Shown here: positions 1 to 8,276 of the stretch, in pieces | Layout: every line of letters begins with the position of its first letter | Position numbering within the stretch: position 1 is the stretch's first letter | Assembly: GCA_947626225.1 (NCBI GenBank) | Contig: CANQRH010000006.1 | Span: 48,866-112,865 of the forward strand | Source of the DNA: Candidatus Gastranaerophilales bacterium | GTDB taxonomy: Bacteria > Cyanobacteriota > Vampirovibrionia > Gastranaerophilales > Gastranaerophilaceae | Direction: 5' to 3' | DNA length: 64,000 nt | Translations under genes and position numbers: made by a program | Notes under the pieces: model-generated | Database searches by the model: none | What the model was told of the DNA's origin: nothing | What the model saw: the letters and a program-made list of their open reading frames with translations, nothing else

Positions 1-135
1 AAATGTGCAAGAACTTGCCCTGTAGGTGCAATTGACGGAACCGTTAAAAATCCGCATCACATTAATCAGGATAAATGTATTAAATGTGAAGCTTGTTTGA
101 AAAACTGTCCGTTCAAGGCAATTGTTTTGGAATAA
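1..135 (+). CDS. hydB: C-terminal end of NADH-oxidising hydrogenase subunit (HydB/NuoF-like), partial
   Basis: This open frame enters from the left edge and ends at a TAA. The 44 visible residues hold two CxxCxxC-type clusters (one incomplete at the edge, then CIKCEACLKNCP), as in the C-terminal 2x[4Fe-4S] ferredoxin domain of HydB, the NuoF-like flavoprotein of trimeric electron-bifurcating hydrogenases. The next gene, 18 nt downstream, is the catalytic HydA, which is the usual hydC-hydB-hydA order. The flavin and NADH domains lie outside the window. A separate ferredoxin is possible but less likely given the neighbour. Confidence 0.75.
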   Translation, partial: KCARTCPVGAIDGTVKNPHHINQDKCIKCEACLKNCPFKAIVLE

Positions 136-153
136 AAAATAAAGGATAAAAAA

Positions 154-1905
154 ATGAGTGATAAAAAAACATTATTTATAGACGGAAAAGAAGTTGAATT
201 TACGGACGAACCAAACCTTCTTGAAGTAATAAGAAAGGCGGGATTGAATGTTCCGACATTCTGTTATCGTCCTGATTTAACTACATTCGGCGCCTGCAGA
301 ATGTGCGTTGTTGAAGTCGAAGGCAGAGGAATACAATCATCCTGTACAATGCCTCCCGAAGCAGGTTTGAAAATTCATATTAACACTGAAAGAACAAGAA
401 GAATCAGAAAAACCGTTCTGGAACTCCTTCTTGCAAACCATGACAAAAGCTGTTTAACATGTGATAAATCAGGTAAATGCGAACTTCAGCAGTATGCTGA
501 AGAATACGGCATCAGACAAATCAGATATCCAGATAAAGCTCAGGAAGATTATCTGCCGATAGATGATTCAAGTCCTTCACTTGTTCGTGATCCGAATAAA
601 TGTATTCTCTGCGGTGCTTGTGTCAGAGCTTGCTCGGAATTTCAGGGACATTCGGTTTTGGGATTTGCAAACCGCGGTTCAAAAACGGTTGTTCAGCCGA
701 TGAACGGCAGACCGCTCGGACAGGTTGACTGTGTTAACTGCGGTCAATGCGCTGCCGTTTGCCCGACCGGTGCTTTGACTATCAAATCTGATATAGAAAA
801 AGTTTGGAGCGAAATTACCAATCCCGATAAAAAAGTTGCAGTTCAAATGGCTCCGGCAACAAGAGTTGCGTTGGGTGAACTTTTCGGACTTAAACCCGGT
901 GAAAATATTATCGGCAAAATGAATGCGGCACTCAGAAAAATAGGTTTTGACTTAATCTTTGATACAAATTTCGGAGCGGATTTAACTATTATGGAAGAAG
1001 CTTCCGAATTTCTGGAAAGACTGAAATCAGGGCAAAATCTTCCTCTGTTTACATCTTGCTGTCCGGCTTGGGTAAAATATCTTGAAGATCAGCATCCGGA
1101 TATGCTTCATCATCTTTCAAGCTGTAAATCTCCGATGGGTATGTTATCACCGGTTTTGAAAGAACTTGTTCCTCAAAACTTTGATATTGCACGGGAAAAT
1201 TTGACGGTAGTTGCAATTATGCCGTGTACCGCCAAAAAGTATGAGTGCAAACGTCCGGAATTTTCTAAAGACGGTGTCCCTTATACCGATTATGTGCTTA
1301 CAACTCAGGAACTCGGCAGAATGATTAAAGAAGCCGGGATTGACTTCAATTCTCTTGAACCTGAATGCAATGATTCTCCGTTTGGTGAGTATACCGGTGC
1401 CGGAACAATCTTCGGTGCATCAGGCGGTGTTGCCGAAGCTGCCGTCAGAACGGCCTATGAATTTGCAACGGGCGAGACTTTGAATGATGTTGATATCAAA
1501 GATATGAGAGGTACTTCTAACAGATGCCGTGATATTGAGCTTGATTTGAAAGGTACAAAACTCGTTGTCAGAGTTGTTTCTACTTTGAAAGAAGCTGAAA
1601 AATCAATCCGCGAAATCAAAGAAGGCAAGGCACAATTCCAGATGCTTGAAGTTATGGCTTGCCCCGGCGGCTGTATCAACGGCGGCGGACAGCCTCAAAG
1701 TTGCAATGACAGCTCAATTAAGGGCGAACGTGCTCAAGGATTGTATAAAGAAGATGCGGAACTTCCTTGCCGTAAATCACATTACAATCCTTCCGTCAGA
1801 AAACTTTATAACGAATATCTTGAAGAACCGAATTCACATAAAGCGCATGAACTGCTTCATACGGTTTACAAAGACAAATTTAAAGGTTCTTATAAGGATG
1901 TATAA
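154..1905 (+). CDS. hydA: [FeFe] hydrogenase catalytic subunit HydA
   Basis: Cytoplasmic hydrogenase that reduces protons with electrons from ferredoxin and, with HydB/HydC, NADH. Domain order is visible: an N-terminal 2Fe-2S ferredoxin (residues about 5-80), a Cys-rich 4Fe-4S segment (about 95-120), two 4Fe-4S motifs (CILCGACVRAC near 150, CVNCGQCAAVCP near 195), then the H-cluster domain. All H-cluster signatures are present: TSCCPAW (C302, C303), MPCTAKK (C358) and MACPGGCINGGG (C503, C507). At 583 aa the length matches the CpI/HydA type. The ATG follows an A-rich SD-like stretch 18 nt after the upstream subunit, so the two are co-transcribed, and a strong terminator follows. The maturases HydEFG are not in the window. 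Confidence 0.96.
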   Translation: MSDKKTLFIDGKEVEFTDEPNLLEVIRKAGLNVPTFCYRPDLTTFGACRMCVVEVEGRGIQSSCTMPPEAGLKIHINTERTRRIRKTVLELLLANHDKSCLTCDKSGKCELQQYAEEYGIRQIRYPDKAQEDYLPIDDSSPSLVRDPNKCILCGACVRACSEFQGHSVLGFANRGSKTVVQPMNGRPLGQVDCVNCGQCAAVCPTGALTIKSDIEKVWSEITNPDKKVAVQMAPATRVALGELFGLKPGENIIGKMNAALRKIGFDLIFDTNFGADLTIMEEASEFLERLKSGQNLPLFTSCCPAWVKYLEDQHPDMLHHLSSCKSPMGMLSPVLKELVPQNFDIARENLTVVAIMPCTAKKYECKRPEFSKDGVPYTDYVLTTQELGRMIKEAGIDFNSLEPECNDSPFGEYTGAGTIFGASGGVAEAAVRTAYEFATGETLNDVDIKDMRGTSNRCRDIELDLKGTKLVVRVVSTLKEAEKSIREIKEGKAQFQMLEVMACPGGCINGGGQPQSCNDSSIKGERAQGLYKEDAELPCRKSHYNPSVRKLYNEYLEEPNSHKAHELLHTVYKDKFKGSYKDV

Positions 1906-1909
1906 ACAA

Positions 1910-1940
1910 AAAACTCACCTTGAAAAAGGTGAGTTTTTTT
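1910..1940. terminator. Rho-independent terminator after hydA
   Basis: A perfect 10-bp stem (1912-1921 with 1926-1935) with a 4-nt loop is followed by T7. It ends the hydrogenase transcript. The reverse strand also has an A/T-rich flank, so it may also stop the convergent ompH transcript that ends at 1956. Confidence 0.9.
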
Positions 1941-1955
1941 AAGAAATTTATTTTT

Positions 1956-2417
1956 TTATTTAACGGCTTTTTTAACGGCTTCGGTAATGTCATCTCCGCC
2001 GTATAAAACAACGCCTTTTGCAAGTACTATATCATAGTGAAGTGCTTTTGCCTGAGCTGCGATTTGATTTGAAATTGCCGTATCCAGTGCGGAAAGCTTA
2101 GTTGCATAATTTTTGTCCATTGCTTCTTTTTTATTTTTCAATTCTTTATTATATTTTTCTTCAAGCGCCTGTTTTTTCTTTACATCGGTTGTTGCCGCAA
2201 CTTCTTTTCTTGCTTTTTCAACAAATGTAACGATTTCTTTAGTTTTAGCCTGTTGTTCTTTTTTGAGTGCTTGAACTTGAGATGAAGAATTTACAACCTG
2301 TTGAACATCAACTACTGCAATTTTTGATGCAACATCAGACATCGCAAAATTGTTTACTGATAAGCCGATTACAAATGCCGTAATCCCAAGCGATAAAAAT
2401 TTGATTTTGTTATTCAT
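1956..2417 (-). CDS. OmpH/Skp family periplasmic chaperone
   Basis: A 153-aa protein with an N-terminal signal peptide (hydrophobic residues about 7-26) and then the typical Skp/OmpH opening KIAVVDVQQV. A long charged helical region follows (about residues 45-110, rich in K, E, Q), which forms the tentacle arms in Skp. Skp-type chaperones hold unfolded outer-membrane proteins in the periplasm. It is divergent to an outer-membrane barrel gene, which fits that role. SD AAGGAG lies just upstream of the ATG. A promoter is placed at 2494-2523. Confidence 0.85.
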   Translation of the reverse strand: MNNKIKFLSLGITAFVIGLSVNNFAMSDVASKIAVVDVQQVVNSSSQVQALKKEQQAKTKEIVTFVEKARKEVAATTDVKKKQALEEKYNKELKNKKEAMDKNYATKLSALDTAISNQIAAQAKALHYDIVLAKGVVLYGGDDITEAVKKAVK

Positions 2418-2493
2418 AAACTTCTCCTTTTAATAAAATAAAAATGCAATACAACAAAAGATTGATTTTTGTAATTGCATCTTTACATGAAAG

Positions 2494-2523
2494 ACTATAT
2501 CATATATAATGATAACAGGTCAA
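2494..2523 (-). promoter_or_regulatory. Sigma-70-type promoter for ompH
   Basis: On the minus strand TTGACC (2518-2523) is separated by 18 nt from TATAGT (2494-2499). It would give a leader of about 70 nt before the ompH ATG. Confidence 0.6.
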
Positions 2524-2656
2524 GTTGAAATTCTTGCTGATAATTAATTTTTGTTACCAAATTGTAATAAAAGTTAAAAAAATATTTATATTTCTGCTCT
2601 TTAGCGCAAGAATATAAATTGACCGGACTTTAATATATTACAGAAAAGGTGAATAA

Positions 2657-4657
2657 ATGAAAAAGATGAATACCAGTAAAAAGATTTTTAGTGCAGCTAT
2701 GTTTATCGCACTTATATCTTCGCCTGTAATTGCCGCATCATTACCTTCTCCGAGTGATTTAGGAGGGTTTAACCCTGCGCAAATTCGTCAGGAAGCAGAA
2801 TTTCAGTCAGGTTTGAACCAAGGACATGACGGCACTCAGCTCAGAGAAAGATATCAGGAAAGGAACAGAACTGAAGATTATCAATTCTTTCAAGACAGAA
2901 AGAAAACAGAAATTGATCCCAATGCGGGAAATCAAGTTATCCAAAACAGTAATGTCGATGTAAATTATCATCAGGCTACTATTGAAGAACTTGATACCAA
3001 GGGTGTTTTCGTTAACTCGGTTGAAGTTGCTCCGTCTGAAATTTTAACGCAGGATGAAATTAACAAACTTGTTCAGCCGATTGTCGGCCGTAACGTATTT
3101 ATTGAAGATATCCAAAAAGTTATTGACAGTATCAATAATTTATACGCCGAAAAAGGTTTTGTAACGGCAAGAGCATTTTTGCCCGAACAGACCGTTGAAA
3201 ACGGAAATATTTACATTGCTTTAACGGAAAGTAAAATCGGAAATATTACAGTTCAGCAGAACAAATGGACTAAAGAGGGATATATTACAAGACGACTTCC
3301 CGAAAAAGAAGGCCAGTTGTTTGATATTGTTGAACTTGAAAAAGATATTCTTGATTTTAACAGATATAATGAAGGTGTAAGACTTTCCGCAAATCTTAGA
3401 GCGGGTGAAAAATCCGGCACAACCGATATTGATGTTGTTGCCGATGAAAACTTCCCGTTCCACTTGATGGGGCTTTTTGATAACGCAGGTCGTTATTCAA
3501 CAGGCAGCCTGAGAGGCGGCGCAATGATTTATGCCGACAGCTTGTTCGGACACAGGGACAGATTATCATTGGGTACTTATCTTTCTAAAGGTGCTACAAG
3601 CCCGTTTATTGACTATAACTTCCCTGTTAACAAAAAAGACGGTCGTGTAGGGTTTATGTATTCGTCCACTTTTGCTAACGTAAAATACGGACCTTACGTT
3701 GATTTCTTTAAACTCAGAAGTGCCGGTCAACAGTATTCTTTGTACTATTCACAACCGTTAATCAGAAAAACCGGATTTGAATTGAAATCATATGCTGCCG
3801 CTAATTATAAACGTGCCAGAACAATGATGTCATTCAAAGAACCTTATGACATTATTTATCATGATAATTTAGTTGATTCAATTGATAACATAACATCCGT
3901 TGAATTGGCATTACAGGCAAGAAAAGATACAAAATACGGTATTTGGTATCTTACTCAGGATGCTTACTATGCATTCCCGACATTCAAGAGCGACAGAGAC
4001 AATCATTATTTCAAATACAGCGGCAGTGCCGTAAGATTACATGATTTTTCTCACGGTGTAATCGGTCAATTAAGAGGTAATTATCAATTTGTACCGGGTG
4101 ACAAACGTATTCCTTACCTTGATATGATGCAGACAGGTGGTTTGGCAACGGTAAGAGGTTATTCGGAAGGTTTAATGATCGGTAAAACAGGATACTTCCT
4201 CAGCGGTGAATTAATGTTCCCGCTTTTGCCGAGACAGATTACAAGCCCGAGATCCGGAGAAAAAATTCCGTTTATCGGAAGATGGATTAAAGGTGCAATA
4301 TTTGCCGATACTGCAGGTATTTTCCCCGCGGCTTGCGAAGATTATCTCGGCGGAAGCTATTTTGCGGCATCTGTTGGTATGGGGTTAAGAATTCAGCTCC
4401 CTGCTGATTTGACTGCAAGATTATATTGGGGCTTCCCGTTAATCCGTAACTATAACGAAGATGCAAGCAAAATGGGACGTTTCCACTTTGAAATGACTCT
4501 TTCACCGAACATTGATGCATTGCTTGCTTCCAGAAGTACAAAAGCTGCGGTTCCAAAAACTCAGTTCCAGAAGAATGTCGAAGCTGAATACGTTAATAAC
4601 TACGACGATATCAGACATTACGACTACTTCCGTGACGGCGGCGGCGGATCGCTTTAA
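2657..4657 (+). CDS. POTRA/ShlB-type outer-membrane transporter (two-partner secretion TpsB-like)
   Basis: A 666-aa outer-membrane barrel. It has a signal peptide (residues about 8-27), a Q/R/E-rich linker, and a POTRA domain (about 105-200) with the ShlB/FhaC-like stretch KGFVTARAFLPEQ. The C-terminal beta-barrel contains the Omp85 signature VRGY (near 500) and an aromatic-rich end. ShlB/FhaC proteins export a large TpsA partner, but no TpsA gene is adjacent, so it could be an orphan TpsB or a diverged Omp85 assembly factor. The ATG has SD AAAGGTG. It is divergent from ompH and ends in a strong hairpin. Confidence 0.8.
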   Translation: MKKMNTSKKIFSAAMFIALISSPVIAASLPSPSDLGGFNPAQIRQEAEFQSGLNQGHDGTQLRERYQERNRTEDYQFFQDRKKTEIDPNAGNQVIQNSNVDVNYHQATIEELDTKGVFVNSVEVAPSEILTQDEINKLVQPIVGRNVFIEDIQKVIDSINNLYAEKGFVTARAFLPEQTVENGNIYIALTESKIGNITVQQNKWTKEGYITRRLPEKEGQLFDIVELEKDILDFNRYNEGVRLSANLRAGEKSGTTDIDVVADENFPFHLMGLFDNAGRYSTGSLRGGAMIYADSLFGHRDRLSLGTYLSKGATSPFIDYNFPVNKKDGRVGFMYSSTFANVKYGPYVDFFKLRSAGQQYSLYYSQPLIRKTGFELKSYAAANYKRARTMMSFKEPYDIIYHDNLVDSIDNITSVELALQARKDTKYGIWYLTQDAYYAFPTFKSDRDNHYFKYSGSAVRLHDFSHGVIGQLRGNYQFVPGDKRIPYLDMMQTGGLATVRGYSEGLMIGKTGYFLSGELMFPLLPRQITSPRSGEKIPFIGRWIKGAIFADTAGIFPAACEDYLGGSYFAASVGMGLRIQLPADLTARLYWGFPLIRNYNEDASKMGRFHFEMTLSPNIDALLASRSTKAAVPKTQFQKNVEAEYVNNYDDIRHYDYFRDGGGGSL

Positions 4658-4668
4658 TAATAAGATTT

Positions 4669-4699
4669 ATGCGGTAACATTTGTTACCGCATATTTTTT
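4669..4699 (+). terminator. Terminator after the ShlB-like gene
   Basis: An 11-bp perfect stem (4669-4679 with 4682-4692) is followed by a T-rich tract. It lies just before the bioD SD, so bioD is probably transcribed separately or by read-through. Confidence 0.8.
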
Positions 4700-4710
4700 C
4701 GGAGGATATT

Positions 4711-5376
4711 TTGACTAAAGGGATATTTATTACAGCTGTCGGGACTGATATCGGTAAAACCTTTATCAGTGCTTTGATTGTTAAAAAATTGAGAGAATCA
4801 GGATATAATTGCGGTTATTATAAGCCGGTGCTCAGCGGTGCGGAAAAAATTGACGGTAAGCTCACTTTAGGGGATTGCGAATATGTATTTAAAACCGCCG
4901 GAATTGATGCAAATCCTTTCGATTATGTGTCATACTATTTTGAACCTGCCGTATCTCCGCATCTTGCCTCGCAAATGGAAAATAACCCGATTAAACTCAC
5001 TAAAATCATTTCTGATTTTGAGAAGATAAAACGTCAGTATGATTACCTTGCGGTTGAAGGTGCGGGCGGAATTGTCTGTCCGTTTGGAGAGAATTTGCTG
5101 CTTTCGGATGTTATAAAAGCTTTAAATCTTGATATCATTATAGTTTCGAATTCTTCACTCGGTTCAATAAATTCTGCCTTTTTAACTGCTGATTATGCAA
5201 AACGGAAAGGTATCAATATTCAAGGTATTATTCTGAATAATTATGATGAAAAGGATTTTATGCAGGCCGATAATAAAAAGCAGATTGAAAAGCTTACGGG
5301 TGTGAATGTTATAGCCGAAATTAAAAAGGGTGAAAGTAATATTGCGGATTTGTCAGGATTTTTTAAGGAGATATAA
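4711..5376 (+). CDS. bioD: Dethiobiotin synthetase BioD
   Basis: ATP-dependent carboxylation of diaminopelargonate to dethiobiotin, the penultimate step of biotin synthesis. A P-loop GTDIGKT lies at the N-terminus (residues 9-15), followed by the substrate-binding VEGAGG motif near 105. I place the start at TTG 4711, because a GGAGG SD (4701-4705) sits 5 nt before it. An upstream in-frame TTG at 4681 falls inside the preceding terminator. This gives 221 aa, normal for BioD. It overlaps bioA by one base (TAATG), so translation is coupled. Confidence 0.92.
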   Translation: MTKGIFITAVGTDIGKTFISALIVKKLRESGYNCGYYKPVLSGAEKIDGKLTLGDCEYVFKTAGIDANPFDYVSYYFEPAVSPHLASQMENNPIKLTKIISDFEKIKRQYDYLAVEGAGGIVCPFGENLLLSDVIKALNLDIIIVSNSSLGSINSAFLTADYAKRKGINIQGIILNNYDEKDFMQADNKKQIEKLTGVNVIAEIKKGESNIADLSGFFKEI

Positions 5377-6731
5377 TGGAAAACTTAGCTGAAAAAGATT
5401 TAAAATATATATGGCATCCCTGCTCTCAGATGAAAGATTACGAGGAGTTGAAACCTATTGCGGTTGAGCGGGGTGAAGGAATTTACCTTTACGGTATTGA
5501 CGGTAAGAAATATTATGATGTTATAAGTTCATGGTGGTGCAATCTTCTCGGACATTGCAATCCTCATATAAGCGAAAGTTTAAAAAAGCAGGCGGACAAG
5601 CTTGAACATGTTATATTCGCCAATTTTACCCATGAACAGGCAATAAGGTTGTGTGAAAGACTTACAAAAATCCTGCCTGCGGGCTTGTGTAAATTTAACT
5701 TTACCGATAACGGTTCATCTGCGATTGAAGCGGCAATGAAGGTTAGTTTTCAATACCATGCACAAACCGGAAATCCGCAAAAGACTCGATTTATGGCACT
5801 TACCGATGCTTATCACGGCGAAACTATAGGAGCTTTGTCGGTCGGGGATTGTGATTTGTATACAAAACTTTATAAACCTATTTTGATGGATATTTTGCGT
5901 GTTCAGGCTCCCGACTGTTACAGATGCAAATACGGCAAGTGCCGTGAAAATTGCAATTGTGAGTGTGCGGAACATGCGGAAAAAATGTTTGAAAAATACG
6001 GAAATGAAACATCCGCAATACTTGTTGAACCGCTCTTACAAGGTTCTGCGGGAATGAAGATTTATCCTCCGTTGTATTTGAGAAAACTCAGAGAACTTTG
6101 TGACAGGTATAATGTGCATTTGCTGGCCGATGAAATTGCTACCGGATTTGGCAGAACGGGAAAAATGTTTGCATTTGACCATGCCGGTGTTTCACCCGAT
6201 ATAATTTGTCTGTCTAAAGGACTTACGGGCGGTTATATGCCTATGGCAATTTTTGTCACGACTCAAAAGATTTATGATGCTTTTTATGATGATTATTCAA
6301 CCGGAAAAGCATTTATGCACAGTCACACTTACAGCGGCAACCCGCTTGCCTGCTCATGCGCAAATGCAGTTTTGGATATAATTGAGCCTTCCCTTAAACA
6401 AGCGCAAAACAATGAAAAATATTTTAATGAGCTTATAAAGACTAAGTTTTTATCTCATCCTAATGTCGGAGAAGTCCGCCATATCGGACTTATAAATGCC
6501 ATTGAACTTGTTAAAGACAAAACAACTAAAGAACCGTTTGACGGCAAGCTCAGACTCGGATATCAAATATACAAAAAAGCTTTGGAAAAAGGTGTGATAC
6601 TGCGGCCTTTGGGTGACGTAATCTATTTTAATCCCCCGCTTGTTATAACACGCGAAGATATGGACTATGTAACCGATGTTGCACGCGAATGTCTTGATTT
6701 GGCTTTAAAAGATATTAAATGCTACAGCTAA
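5376..6731 (+). CDS. bioA: Adenosylmethionine-8-amino-7-oxononanoate aminotransferase BioA
   Basis: PLP-dependent class III aminotransferase that makes 7,8-diaminopelargonate in biotin synthesis. The N-terminal WHPCSQM and YHGETIGALS motifs and the PLP lysine in SKGLTGGY (K281) are visible. At 451 aa it is standard length. An unusual Cys-rich insert lies at residues 181-197, with six cysteines at 181, 184, 189, 193, 195 and 197. Many BioA proteins have a shorter CxxC here, so this one may bind a metal. Translation is coupled to bioD through a TAATG overlap. No bioB or bioF is in the window. Confidence 0.93.
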   Translation: MENLAEKDLKYIWHPCSQMKDYEELKPIAVERGEGIYLYGIDGKKYYDVISSWWCNLLGHCNPHISESLKKQADKLEHVIFANFTHEQAIRLCERLTKILPAGLCKFNFTDNGSSAIEAAMKVSFQYHAQTGNPQKTRFMALTDAYHGETIGALSVGDCDLYTKLYKPILMDILRVQAPDCYRCKYGKCRENCNCECAEHAEKMFEKYGNETSAILVEPLLQGSAGMKIYPPLYLRKLRELCDRYNVHLLADEIATGFGRTGKMFAFDHAGVSPDIICLSKGLTGGYMPMAIFVTTQKIYDAFYDDYSTGKAFMHSHTYSGNPLACSCANAVLDIIEPSLKQAQNNEKYFNELIKTKFLSHPNVGEVRHIGLINAIELVKDKTTKEPFDGKLRLGYQIYKKALEKGVILRPLGDVIYFNPPLVITREDMDYVTDVARECLDLALKDIKCYS

Positions 6732-6833
6732 ACGGCACTGCACATATTTCAAATACGGAAATTGCAGAATGTAATAATGTATTTGTTACACTTTTTAAAA
6801 CCTATACTCCAACCCTAATTAAGTTTTTTTGAG

Positions 6834-6857
6834 AAAAAAAAGGAACTCTAACCTTTT
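6834..6857 (-). terminator. Candidate terminator for the 31-aa membrane protein gene
   Basis: On the minus strand AAAAGG pairs with CCTTTT (6838-6843 with 6852-6857) and runs into an eight-T tract. The stem is short. It lies 23 nt past the stop of the small gene. Confidence 0.45.
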
Positions 6858-6879
6858 ATAATCGTCTTAAATTATAAAC

Positions 6880-6975
6880 TTATCCTTCGGTTGTGAGTTC
6901 TTCCCAGATGCTGGGTACTACGATTAACGCAGTATAAACAATAAAACCGAAAAGGATTAAGTTGATAGCTTCCAT
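6880..6975 (-). CDS. 31-aa predicted single-span membrane protein
   Basis: A tiny gene that standard length filters miss. The ATG at 6975 is preceded by an AGGAG SD with 7-8 nt spacing. The product begins MEAINLILFGFIVYTALIVV and ends PSIWEELTTEG, so it has one hydrophobic helix (about residues 4-20) with an acidic tail. A candidate terminator follows. It lies alone, on the strand opposite to bioA and the zinc-ribbon gene. I do not recognise it. The size and plan resemble small subunits of membrane complexes, but no specific family can be named. Confidence 0.6.
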   Translation of the reverse strand: MEAINLILFGFIVYTALIVVPSIWEELTTEG

Positions 6976-7094
6976 GATATTAACTCCTATCTGTAGCTTC
7001 ACAGGGCACACCGCCCCAATAATATTATTCCCGTTTTGTGAAAAAAAATAACATTATTTATAAAAATTTTTATTATAATTATAGTGAGGAATTT

Positions 7095-7400
7095 ATGAAA
7101 AAGAAACTTGAAAAATTATTTGAAAATCTATGCTGTTCACACTGTAAGAACAGTTTTGACGAAAATTCATTTACAATAAAACGTGATGAAGAAGATTTAA
7201 CCGTAGTGGGACTTAAATGTTCTCATTGCGGAAAAGATTTTGGCATGGCATTTTTAGGGTTTGGAAATATTGAGGTAAAAGATGTTGAACCGCTTGAAGT
7301 CCAACAAGGCCCGGAACCTATTGATTATAACGATGTAATTGATGCACACAGATTTATCAAAAATCTTAAAGGTGACTGGAGCAAGTATCTGCCTTCTTAA
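7095..7400 (+). CDS. Small zinc-ribbon protein of unknown function
   Basis: A 101-aa protein with two CxxC pairs (CSHC near residue 14 and CSHC near 41), predicting one zinc ribbon, followed by an acidic/proline stretch and a C-terminal helix. I choose ATG 7095 because GAGGA lies directly upstream and TATAAT lies at 7073-7078. An upstream in-frame GTG at 7038 has no SD. It is convergent with the DMT transporter and overlaps its 3' end by 35 bp. Function unknown. Confidence 0.7.
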   Translation: MKKKLEKLFENLCCSHCKNSFDENSFTIKRDEEDLTVVGLKCSHCGKDFGMAFLGFGNIEVKDVEPLEVQQGPEPIDYNDVIDAHRFIKNLKGDWSKYLPS

Positions 7401-8241
7401 ATGATTGCAAAAATACCGAAAGCAGTATTAAAGCCATTCCCGTATAAAAAGACAGAGTCAATTCGCGTGCTTCCCCGAGAAATATAATTGCAAACAATAT
7501 GCCGTAAACAGGTTCAAGATTGCCGGCAAGACTTACGGTGAAAGGCGAAAGCCTTTTGAGTACATCTATGTGCAAAAGATACAATAATACCGTACAAAAG
7601 ATTGCAAGTATAATCAGCCATAGCCATTCAATCCCCTTAGGAATTAATTCTGTGCCTCGCATAAAACAAAGATAAAATATCATAAATATTGTCATAAAAA
7701 CCGTTCCGCCCAAAAGTTCATAAAACAACATTGCTCTTGAAGATTTGCCGTGAACAATTTTATTATTGAAAAGTGTATATAGAGCAAACAGAAAAGCGGA
7801 TATTATACCTAAAACTATTCCGAGTCTGAAACTTGAGTCAAAACTGAATATAAGCCATATCCCTAAAACCGCAAGCAGACTGTACAATAATTCTGTTAGT
7901 GAAAATTTTACCTTGCATATAAAAGGTTCAAAAATAACCGTAAAAAATCCCACAAGGGAATAACATACCACCCCGACCGCAAGATTTGCATACTTGATAC
8001 TTGCAAAGAAAAATATTAAATGAACGGCCAGCAAAGCACCGAGCCCCGATATTTTCAGCCAATCTCCATCTTGCGGCTTTTTTCTCATAAACAAAAGTAT
8101 TAATGCAAAAAATACAAATGCCAGAAACATTCTGTACCATACAATGACTGTTTCACTAAGAGGAATAAGCTTAGCAAAAACTCCCGTAAATCCCGACAGT
8201 AAAACAGAAGTGTGAAGTTTTAAATAATCAGTCCCCCGCAT
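7366..8241 (-). CDS. EamA/DMT-family transporter
   Basis: A 291-aa protein with about ten hydrophobic segments in two EamA halves (about residues 10-135 and 145-280), the layout of drug/metabolite transporters of the inner membrane. The substrate cannot be read from sequence. I choose ATG 8241 rather than the earlier GTG at 8256, because a TTGACT-17-CAGAAT promoter ends exactly 6 nt before it and no SD fits either start. It lies downstream of glgA on the same strand, with a promoter of its own. Confidence 0.85.
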   Translation of the reverse strand: MRGTDYLKLHTSVLLSGFTGVFAKLIPLSETVIVWYRMFLAFVFFALILLFMRKKPQDGDWLKISGLGALLAVHLIFFFASIKYANLAVGVVCYSLVGFFTVIFEPFICKVKFSLTELLYSLLAVLGIWLIFSFDSSFRLGIVLGIISAFLFALYTLFNNKIVHGKSSRAMLFYELLGGTVFMTIFMIFYLCFMRGTELIPKGIEWLWLIILAIFCTVLLYLLHIDVLKRLSPFTVSLAGNLEPVYGILFAIIFLGEARELTLSFYTGMALILLSVFLQSFKKADTCSSHL

Positions 8242-8276
8242 ACCATGATTCTGCACCTTTTTTTTTAATAAGTCAA
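8242..8276 (-). promoter_or_regulatory. Promoter of the EamA gene, leaderless type
   Basis: Minus strand: TTGACT (8271-8276), 17-nt spacer, CAGAAT (8248-8253), then 6 nt to the ATG. Transcription should start at or next to the ATG. Confidence 0.6.
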
